Source: Actinomycetes bacterium (lineage in GTDB: Bacteria; Actinomycetota; Acidimicrobiia; Acidimicrobiales; RAAP-2). Taken from it: 11,666 bases of DNA. Shown here in pieces: positions 7,211 to 11,666 of the stretch (position 1 is the stretch's first letter; every line of letters starts with the position of its first letter). The stretch lies in NCBI GenBank assembly GCA_021850345.1, contig JAJZMN010000190.1:1-11666 (forward strand), written 5' to 3'. Below the pieces are notes generated by a model. That model was not told where the DNA came from. It saw nothing but the letters and a program-made list of their open reading frames with translations, and did not search any database. The position numbers were made by a program, and so were the translations under genes.

Positions 7211-7293
7211 TGTTCCTTCCCTTTCTTCGTGAACCGGTCGCACGTATCTGTTCGTGTTCCGGTGCTGCGCAATGGGCGCTCGACGTTCGTCAT
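7207..7293 (-). CDS. 28-codon mini-ORF linking the two-TM gene to SipW-like protein 1
   Basis: The frame runs MTNVERPLRSTGTRTDTCDR then FTKKGKEQ. Its ATG overlaps the stop codon of the upstream two-TM gene (ATGA at 7293-7290). Its TGA overlaps the GTG start of SipW-like protein 1 (GTGA at 7210-7207). An AGGTGAC sits just before the ATG. It is overlapped on both sides, as expected for a translational relay or leader peptide, and resembles the mini-ORF before SipW-like protein 2. Chance is possible for so short a frame. Confidence 0.42.
   Translation of the reverse strand: MTNVERPLRSTGTRTDTCDRFTKKGKEQ
7253..7271 (-). promoter_or_regulatory. Conserved upstream element, copy A
   Basis: On the minus strand TGCGCAGCACCGGAACACG. 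It shares TGCGCAGCAC and GAACACG with copy B (6395-6414), separated by two bases here and three there. It lies inside the 28-codon mini-ORF, 43 nt upstream of SipW-like protein 1. GGAAC resembles an ECF-sigma -35 element, but I find no clear partner -10, so a promoter role is not established. Confidence 0.5.
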
Positions 7294-7961
7294 GTCACCT
7301 GCCGATTCCCCCGCGACCGGTCGCCCGGGGAGGGGACGCGGGAGCCCGATTGAGAGATCTCAGCGATCCTGCCGTAGGCGCGCACGTGTGCTCCGTTGAC
7401 CAGGTTCGCCGTGACGTCTCGGCCAGGTGCCTCGACCAGACGGGTCGCCCAGGGATGGGGAGGGAGGAGCCACAGCATGCAGACCGCAAGCAGTGACCAT
7501 CGGACGATGCCCGAGTGGAGCGCGTAGAAGATGTCGAAGCGCTTGGTGGGGTTCACGAGGTGAATCAAGTGCCCGGCGCCGATCATCACGCCGGACGCGA
7601 TCCCGAGCACGAAGACGAGGCTTACCAGCGCCAGCATCGTGGACTTCCACAGCGGCATCCGCTGCGCGCTGACGAGCCGGTGGTCTGCGGCGTGCGCAGG
7701 ACCGCGCCTGGGGCCTGGATGCTCACGGTGCCGGCGGTGCAGTGCCGCGTGGCGGTGGAAGCCGTGCCGCGCCTGACGGACGTGACGCGACACCGTTGCA
7801 TGCACAGGCGGTGACCCTGCCGAGCCGAGGCCAGTGCCCGCTGGTGCAGCGTCTTGCAAGCGAGCGTCGTGGAGGAGCCCGTCGACCGAAGAGGCGAGAC
7901 GTAGCGCCGGCGCGCGGCGACGAGCGGGCGTTTCGTCGAGTGACTCCTGTCGTCGTGCCAT
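7290..7961 (-). CDS. Uncharacterised His-rich protein with two transmembrane segments
   Basis: I do not recognise a family. The 223-residue frame begins MARRQESLDETPARRR. Residues 54-94 are strikingly His/Arg-rich (10 His in 41 residues). Two hydrophobic segments follow: about 108-130 (STMLALVSLVFVLGIASGVM onward) and 150-167 (SGIVRWSLLAVCMLWLL). The C-terminal tail is polar. ATG 7961 is supported by an AGGAG ribosome site 7 nt upstream; a start at Met102 (MPLWKST) is possible if only the membrane part is real. Codon third positions in residues 1-95 are less G/C-biased than in neighbours, so the N-terminal half deserves caution. It starts 45 bp after the GGDEF-EAL gene and its stop overlaps the next mini-ORF (ATGA). 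By position it could be an assembly or processing helper for the SipW-type proteins, but it lacks signal-peptidase motifs. Confidence 0.62.
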   Translation of the reverse strand: MARRQESLDETPARRRAPALRLASSVDGLLHDARLQDAAPAGTGLGSAGSPPVHATVSRHVRQARHGFHRHAALHRRHREHPGPRRGPAHAADHRLVSAQRMPLWKSTMLALVSLVFVLGIASGVMIGAGHLIHLVNPTKRFDIFYALHSGIVRWSLLAVCMLWLLPPHPWATRLVEAPGRDVTANLVNGAHVRAYGRIAEISQSGSRVPSPGDRSRGNRQVT

Positions 7962-7968
7962 GTCCCTG

Positions 7969-7973
7969 CTCCT
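7969..7973 (-). promoter_or_regulatory. Shine-Dalgarno that fixes the start of the two-TM gene
   Basis: AGGAG on the minus strand lies 7 nt before ATG 7961. It supports this start over the in-frame GTG at 7979, which lies upstream of it, and over the internal Met102. Confidence 0.7.
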
Positions 7974-8006
7974 CTTCACGCGCTGGGGGTCGCCGGCCTC
8001 ATATGG

Positions 8007-10055
8007 TCACCGACGCCGTGCTGGCCCGAGCTCGACGGCGGCGGGGGGTACCGGCCGGCCGAGGAGGAAGCCCTGGACGATGTCGCAGCCGAGGTCTTGG
8101 ACCACGTCGAGCTCGTCGTTCGTCTCGACGCCCTCTGCGACGACTTCGAGGCCGAGGTCGTGGGCGAGCCGGACGACCGCTTGCATGATCCGGGTGTCAC
8201 CGTGGTCGGCGACGTCTTTTACGAAGGTCCGGTCGACCTTCAGCTGGTCGACGGGCAGCCGGCGCAGGTAGGCGAGCGACGAGTAGCCCGTGCCGAAGTC
8301 GTCGATGGCGATCTGCACACCGAGGTCCTTGAGGACCGAGAGGGTGGCTTCGTGGTCGGCGTCCTCGCTCAGGAGTACCGTCTCGGTGAGCTCGAGCATG
8401 AGCGAGGAGGCAGGCATCCCGGTGTGCTCCAGCACGCGGGTGACGCGGCGGACGAAGTCACGGTCGTCGAGCTGACGGGCGGAGACGTTCACGGCCATGC
8501 GGGGCACCACGCCCATCACGGCGGCCCACGCCATGGCCTGGCGGCAGGCCTCTTCGAGCACCCATTCACCGATGGTGATCATCAGGCCGGACTGCTCCGC
8601 GATGGGGATGAACTCGAGCGGCAAGACGATGCCCTTGTCGGGGTGCTCCCAGCGCAAGAGCGCCTCGAAGCCCATGACGTGCCTCTGGCGAGAGTCGTAG
8701 AGGGGTTGGTAGACGAGGCGCAGCTCGTCCTGTTCGATCGCTCGATGCAGGTCGCTGGTCGTGGCGAAGCGTGCCACTCGCGGGCTGTCGTCGATCTCGG
8801 CCACCGCCACCCGGTTGCGCCCGGCGCGTTTGGCGCTGTACATGGCGGCGTCGGCCTGGCCGAGCACCTCATCGGCTCCCTTCCCCGGATACCGAACGCT
8901 CGCCATCCCAGCGCTCACGGTGAGCCGGACATCGCTGCCGGCTACCGCCATCGGTGCTGCAGCGGAGACCCGGAGCACCTCCGCGCGGTGCTGGCCCTCG
9001 ACTGCAGGGTTGGTGAGGCCCTCGATGAGGACGACGAACTCGTCGCCGCCGAGGCGGGCCACCATGTCGCCGGGGCGGACGTTCGCGCTGAGACGAGCGC
9101 CCAGCTCCACGAGCACCGCGTCACCGCACGCATGGCCGTAGACGTCGTTTATGACCTTGAAGTCGTCGATGTCGACGAACACGACCGCGATTCCCCCAGG
9201 TTGGCGGGAGAGCCGAGCGAGGGCTCGGTCGAGCTGGTCCAAGAAGAGCGTGCGGTTCGCGAGGCCGGTGAGCGGGTCGTGCAGCGCGAGGTCGGCAAGG
9301 CCCCGGTGGAGCGACTCGATCTCCGCGTCGAAGCGCTTGGCCATGTCGACGAGGCTCGCATGACTGCTCTTCACCACCATGGCCGTCGCATCGCGCACGA
9401 TCGCGGTGCCGACGCCCAGATGTCGGGCCTCCTCTTCGATCACCTTGCAGGTGATGTCGCTCCACCAGAAGTTCAGCTTGGTGAGCAAGGTCACCGAGAG
9501 ATGGACGATCGTTCGCGGTGGCCGGCGCTCACGTTCGCACGTGAGGTCCTCGGGTTCGCTCGGGTGCTCGGGTTCGCTCGGGTGCTCGGGGCCGGCTCCG
9601 TTCGGGAAGGCAGCCTTGTCCAGCGCGCGCGGCACCGCTGACGCCGAGCTGCTGGTGACCTTGGGCAGCACGCCCACGGGACCGAGGGTCTCGGCGAACT
9701 TCTGTGCCACGAGCTCGCGCTGGGCGGCGGCCAGCCCGACCGAGGCGATCGTGGAACGATCCTTCAGGTTCGCGACCTCGCCCGTCTGGAGCCAGCGCAC
9801 GATCGAGAGGGTGCCGAGGGAGGTGACGTCCCAGAGGGGGTCTGTGCGCCACGCGCCGTCGACCCGCCCGCTGACGGTCTCGAGGTAGCGCGCCTGGCAC
9901 TGGGCGAGGATGTCGGCGTCACGCGCTGCGAGCGCGCCAGCGAGCGCGAGGTGGTCCGCGCTCCTCGTACCCGTGACCACGCCTCCAGAGCCGTTCGCCG
10001 AAGGCGTGGCCACGGGTCGGCCGTTGGCCCCCGTCGACGTCATGATCGCCAACAT
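8007..10055 (-). CDS. Bifunctional GGDEF-EAL cyclic-di-GMP synthase/phosphodiesterase
   Basis: A 682-residue soluble protein that can make c-di-GMP from two GTP and hydrolyse it to pGpG. The N-terminal helical region (about 20-235) has no family I can name. It holds WDVTSLGTLSIVRWLQTGEV and LTKLNFWWSDITCKVIEEEA, split by a Pro/Glu-rich linker with a duplicated EHPSEP (about 158-169). GGDEF domain: DPLTGLANRTLF near its start, GGDEF intact at 336-340, and inhibitory-site R327-x-x-D330 five residues upstream, so product inhibition is likely. EAL domain: EALLRW at 464-469, MAVNVSARQL, LELTET, DDFGTGYSSL (585-594), QLKVDRTFV, VAEGVET and QGFLLGRP. All catalytic motifs are present, so both activities are plausible. 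ATG 10055 is chosen; GTG 10061 and ATG 10043 are alternatives and no ribosome site decides. It lies between the sigma factor gene and the surface-protein genes. Confidence 0.93.
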   Translation of the reverse strand: MLAIMTSTGANGRPVATPSANGSGGVVTGTRSADHLALAGALAARDADILAQCQARYLETVSGRVDGAWRTDPLWDVTSLGTLSIVRWLQTGEVANLKDRSTIASVGLAAAQRELVAQKFAETLGPVGVLPKVTSSSASAVPRALDKAAFPNGAGPEHPSEPEHPSEPEDLTCERERRPPRTIVHLSVTLLTKLNFWWSDITCKVIEEEARHLGVGTAIVRDATAMVVKSSHASLVDMAKRFDAEIESLHRGLADLALHDPLTGLANRTLFLDQLDRALARLSRQPGGIAVVFVDIDDFKVINDVYGHACGDAVLVELGARLSANVRPGDMVARLGGDEFVVLIEGLTNPAVEGQHRAEVLRVSAAAPMAVAGSDVRLTVSAGMASVRYPGKGADEVLGQADAAMYSAKRAGRNRVAVAEIDDSPRVARFATTSDLHRAIEQDELRLVYQPLYDSRQRHVMGFEALLRWEHPDKGIVLPLEFIPIAEQSGLMITIGEWVLEEACRQAMAWAAVMGVVPRMAVNVSARQLDDRDFVRRVTRVLEHTGMPASSLMLELTETVLLSEDADHEATLSVLKDLGVQIAIDDFGTGYSSLAYLRRLPVDQLKVDRTFVKDVADHGDTRIMQAVVRLAHDLGLEVVAEGVETNDELDVVQDLGCDIVQGFLLGRPVPPAAVELGPARRR
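9549..9584. repeat. 18-bp tandem repeat (2 full copies) in the linker of the GGDEF-EAL gene
   Basis: CTCGGGTTCGCTCGGGTG occurs twice head to tail, followed by a partial third copy (CTCGGG). Read on the minus strand it encodes EHPSEP twice. The copies are identical, so expansion is recent and length may vary between strains. Confidence 0.9.
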
Positions 10056-10203
10056 CGGCACGAAGCGCCCGACGCTTGATCTTTTCCCTGCTGAGGGCGC
10101 TACGCGGTCCGACCTGGTCTGGAACCTGGGTGCTCGGTGCGTTTTTCAGGGACGTCTGCGTCTTCCGAGCGACGTGTGCTTGGAACGTGCGGTCTTGGAG
10201 CGT

Positions 10204-10992
10204 TCAATGCGCCTCGCGCAAGCGGGTGCAGACCGCCTGCATGGCTTTCGCGTGCAACTTGCAGGCCCTGCTCTCGCTCACCCCGAGCCGCGCGCCGATC
10301 TCCTTCAGGGTCCGGTCCTCGAAGTAGTACATGAAGAGCACGTCCTGCTCGCGCTCGGGAAGCGACGAGATGGCCGCACGCAGCATGCGGGTCTCCTCGG
10401 CGCGCTCGAACGCCTCGGCAGGATCGTCAGTGACGGCGACGAGCTGTTCGACCCATTCGTCGAGCTCGACCAGCTGTCCGCGCGAGAGCTCGGCCGTGAG
10501 GGCATGGAAGGCGGCTGCGGTGAGCCCGAGCTCCTCGCGCACCTCCTCGGTCGTTGGCGCCCGCATGAGCCGCGCCTCGAGCGCGCCGGCAGCATCTGCG
10601 AGCGCGCGTTGACGAGCGCGCAGCGACCGCGGCGTCCAATCGGCGGCCCGCACCGCGTCGAGGATGGCGCCGCGGATGCGCGGCACGGCGAACGTCTCGA
10701 AGCGGACCTGTCGAGCAGGGTCGAACCGCTCGATCGCGTCGATCAGACCGAAGACGCCGTGCTGGGACAGCCGTTCACGCTCGACGTGGCGGGGGAGTGA
10801 CCCCTTTAGTCGCGAGACCACGAAACCGACAAGTGAGAGGTACGACTCGACCAGTGCGGTTCGGTCAGACTTGTGGCGTTGCGAGAGGTACCGAGTCCAC
10901 AGCTCGTCTCTCGTGTCGGCCACCGACGTCCGGCGGTACTGCCATGGGACCAGCTCGCCACGCGCGGGCGCCGCGATGTACGTCATCCCCAT
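10204..10992 (-). CDS. RNA polymerase sigma factor, FliA/WhiG (sigma-28) family
   Basis: A 262-residue group 3 sigma factor. Region 2 (about 34-120): ALVESYLSLVGFVVSRLKGSL, HGVFGLIDAIERFDPARQVRF, ETFAVPRIRGAILDAVRAADW, then TPRSLRARQR; the FETxAxxRIRGAxLDxxRxxDW stretch is diagnostic of this family. Region 3 (130-175): APTTEEVREELGL. Region 4 (205-258): LPEREQDVLFMYYFEDRTLK and EIGARLGVSESRACKLHAKA. It directs polymerase to TAAA / GCCGATAA-like promoters in relatives (flagellar and motility genes, or sporulation genes for WhiG). The helix has SESRACKLH where FliA usually has SExRVSQLH. ATG 10992 or 10986 follows GGGATAGGGGTG; either is possible. A sigma-70-type promoter and a hairpin precede it. 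It lies downstream of the CsrA-domain gene, which fits motility control. I give no symbol because FliA and WhiG cannot be separated here. Confidence 0.9.
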   Translation of the reverse strand: MGMTYIAAPARGELVPWQYRRTSVADTRDELWTRYLSQRHKSDRTALVESYLSLVGFVVSRLKGSLPRHVERERLSQHGVFGLIDAIERFDPARQVRFETFAVPRIRGAILDAVRAADWTPRSLRARQRALADAAGALEARLMRAPTTEEVREELGLTAAAFHALTAELSRGQLVELDEWVEQLVAVTDDPAEAFERAEETRMLRAAISSLPEREQDVLFMYYFEDRTLKEIGARLGVSESRACKLHAKAMQAVCTRLREAH

Positions 10993-11007
10993 CACCCCTA
11001 TCCCAGG

Positions 11008-11028
11008 CCACGACCGAGAGGGCCGTGG
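11008..11028 (-). promoter_or_regulatory. 5' UTR hairpin before the sigma factor gene
   Basis: On the minus strand CCACGGCC-CTCTC-GGTCGTGG forms an 8-bp stem with one G-U pair and a 5-nt loop. It lies 15 nt upstream of the start codon, between the predicted promoter and the ribosome site. It may affect mRNA stability or translation. Confidence 0.45.
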
Positions 11029-11041
11029 TCTCCCGCCTCGA

Positions 11042-11070
11042 AGAATAGGGAGGCCGGAGCGAAAGTGCAA
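11042..11070 (-). promoter_or_regulatory. Sigma-70-type promoter for the sigma factor gene
   Basis: On the minus strand, -35 TTGCAC (11070-11065), a 17-bp spacer and -10 TATTCT (11047-11042) sit about 50-80 bp upstream of the start codon. This is the best promoter match in the window and gives a predicted 5' UTR of about 40 nt. The -35 lies inside one of two GGTTGCAC direct repeats. Confidence 0.65.
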
Positions 11071-11095
11071 CCGACGCTGCCGTCGACGTGCAACC
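11065..11095. promoter_or_regulatory. GGTTGCAC direct repeat spanning the -35 region
   Basis: GGTTGCAC occurs on the minus strand at 11072-11065 and at 11095-11088, 23 bp apart (about two helical turns). One copy overlaps the -35 hexamer of the sigma factor promoter. This spacing suits a dimeric regulator binding one DNA face, but no regulator is identified. Confidence 0.3.
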
Positions 11096-11125
11096 GTGCG
11101 CGCCATGCCACGCGGCGGGGTCTCG

Positions 11126-11167
11126 TGGCGCCGGTCACATGGCGCCGGTCACATGGCGCCGGTCACA
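11126..11167. repeat. Three perfect 14-bp tandem repeats upstream of the sigma factor promoter
   Basis: TGGCGCCGGTCACA is repeated three times without mismatch, followed by TGGC. Each unit holds the GGCGCC palindrome, so neighbouring units can pair as 6-bp stems in RNA. The array lies 23 bp after the stop of the CsrA-domain gene and about 56 bp upstream of the -35 of the sigma promoter. It could end the upstream transcript, bind a regulator, or be a neutral slippage product. Confidence 0.85.
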
Positions 11168-11190
11168 TGGCCGGCACGCGTCGGCGAGCC

Positions 11191-11666
11191 TCAGGCGACG
11201 GAGCGGTCGTCCGGGCCTCGCCCGGAGGGCTCGAGCAGCGACGAGAGATCGGCGTCGCCTGCCGCGGCCTTGTTCGCCGCCATGACGTCGTCCCACAGCT
11301 CCTTTCGATAGACGCGGCGGTCAGGCGCGTCCACCCCGATGCGGACGTAGCGTCCGACTGGCCTGATCACGGTGATCGTGAGGCCGTCGGCCATGTTGGG
11401 GCCCTCGAGCGTCAGGCTGGGATTGCCCTTGGTGAGCGAGGCCAGCCCCACGCGAAGCCCGTTGCCCACCACGACGGACTCGCCGACGCGCCGGTTGAAA
11501 CCGATGGTCGCCTGCGCCTGGATCGAGGGGTGCCCGCTGCGTGCGACTTCCACGCGGGCCTCCTCCTCGTCGATCTCGACGGAGATGGGTGCGCCGATCT
11601 CGAATCGTGCTTCGGTCTCGGAGACCGCGCTGGCCGAGACCCGGACAGGGGGGTCGACGCCCGGTG
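11191..11666 (-). CDS. CsrA-domain protein, C-terminal part (5' end outside window)
   Basis: 157 residues are visible. The C-terminal part matches CsrA, an RNA-binding regulator of translation. FNRRVGESVVVG corresponds to LTRRVGETLMIG. After an extra segment of about 27 residues (NGLRVGLASLTKGNPSLTLE onward) come LTITVIRPVGR and YVRIGVDAPDRRVYRKELWD, matching [20 protein letters not shown] and VHREEIY. The RNA-contacting arginines of beta-1 and of the H/Y-R-E segment are kept. A 27-residue tail follows. The frame stays open and well coded to the window edge (FEIGAPISVEIDEEEARVEV), so it may carry an N-terminal domain. That stretch faintly recalls a FliW C-terminus. A GTG at 11553 preceded by GAGGAGG is an alternative start giving a 120-residue protein. 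It precedes the flagellar-type sigma gene, which fits a motility role. Confidence 0.72.
   Translation of the reverse strand, partial: PGVDPPVRVSASAVSETEARFEIGAPISVEIDEEEARVEVARSGHPSIQAQATIGFNRRVGESVVVGNGLRVGLASLTKGNPSLTLEGPNMADGLTITVIRPVGRYVRIGVDAPDRRVYRKELWDDVMAANKAAAGDADLSSLLEPSGRGPDDRSVA

Noticed and set aside
7253..7271. ECF sigma promoter (GGAAC -35) before SipW-like protein 1
   Set aside because: No CGTC/CGTT-like -10 at the usual distance, and the corresponding bases in the second copy read CGAAC.
6326..7399. Plus-strand 357-codon open frame across the SipW-like genes
   Set aside because: It has Arg/Cys-rich composition and no ribosome site, and overlaps genes with clear signal sequences on the other strand.
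7290..7961. SipW-type signal peptidase
   Set aside because: The position fits, but the protein lacks the Ser (SGSMxPT-like) and Lys/His catalytic motifs of type I signal peptidases.
8097..9641. Long plus-strand open frame (514 codons) opposite the GGDEF-EAL gene
   Set aside because: Antisense shadow; the minus strand carries all GGDEF and EAL motifs in one frame.
10056..10203. c-di-GMP riboswitch before the GGDEF-EAL gene
   Set aside because: The 148-bp gap lacks the conserved GEMM core segments and shows no strong stem pair; I also see no clear promoter or terminator in it.
11126..11167. CRISPR array or CRP-type operator
   Set aside because: The 14-bp units have no spacers, so this is not CRISPR. 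The TGTGA motifs are direct repeats rather than the TGTGA-N6-TCACA inverted form.

Overview
The window is GC-rich throughout, with coding third positions dominated by G/C. The gene set (acyl-CoA synthetase, three-GAF hybrid histidine kinase, FliA/WhiG-type sigma factor, GGDEF-EAL protein, CsrA-domain protein, SipW-type secreted proteins) suggests a high-GC, probably motile actinobacterium. Acidimicrobiia is my best guess, but it is an inference: no rRNA or other taxonomic marker is present.

Layout. (1) 1-370, minus: N-terminus of an AMP-forming acyl-CoA synthetase that runs off the left edge. (2) 371-966: divergent intergenic region with no convincing gene, only small inverted repeats. (3) 967-4353, plus: a 1128-residue membrane hybrid histidine kinase (2 TM, GAF-GAF-GAF-PAS-HisKA-HATPase-REC). 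(4) 4354-4445: a short convergent gap with a perfect 26-bp GC palindrome. (5) 4446-11666: everything on the minus strand, transcribed right to left. The order is CsrA-domain protein (partial), FliA/WhiG-type sigma factor, bifunctional GGDEF-EAL c-di-GMP enzyme, His-rich two-TM protein, a 28-codon mini-ORF, SipW/TasA-like protein 1, a 24-codon mini-ORF, SipW/TasA-like protein 2, an FN3 protein with the same type of anchor, and an OmpR-family response regulator.

The minus-strand block reads like a surface-fibre or matrix locus embedded in motility/biofilm control. It holds three proteins with the SipW-type signal (hydrophobic stretch followed by A-Y-F), a c-di-GMP synthase/phosphodiesterase with intact catalytic motifs, an alternative sigma factor of the flagellar family and a CsrA-like RNA-binding domain. 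A response regulator closes the block, and a hybrid kinase lies convergent to it. No SipW-type signal peptidase is visible in the window.

Several junctions overlap by GTGA or ATGA, suggesting translational coupling. The units upstream of SipW-like proteins 1 and 2 share a near-identical 19-20 bp element plus a mini-ORF ending exactly on the GTG start. That duplicated leader-plus-secreted-protein unit, and the unusual CsrA-domain protein, are the most interesting parts.
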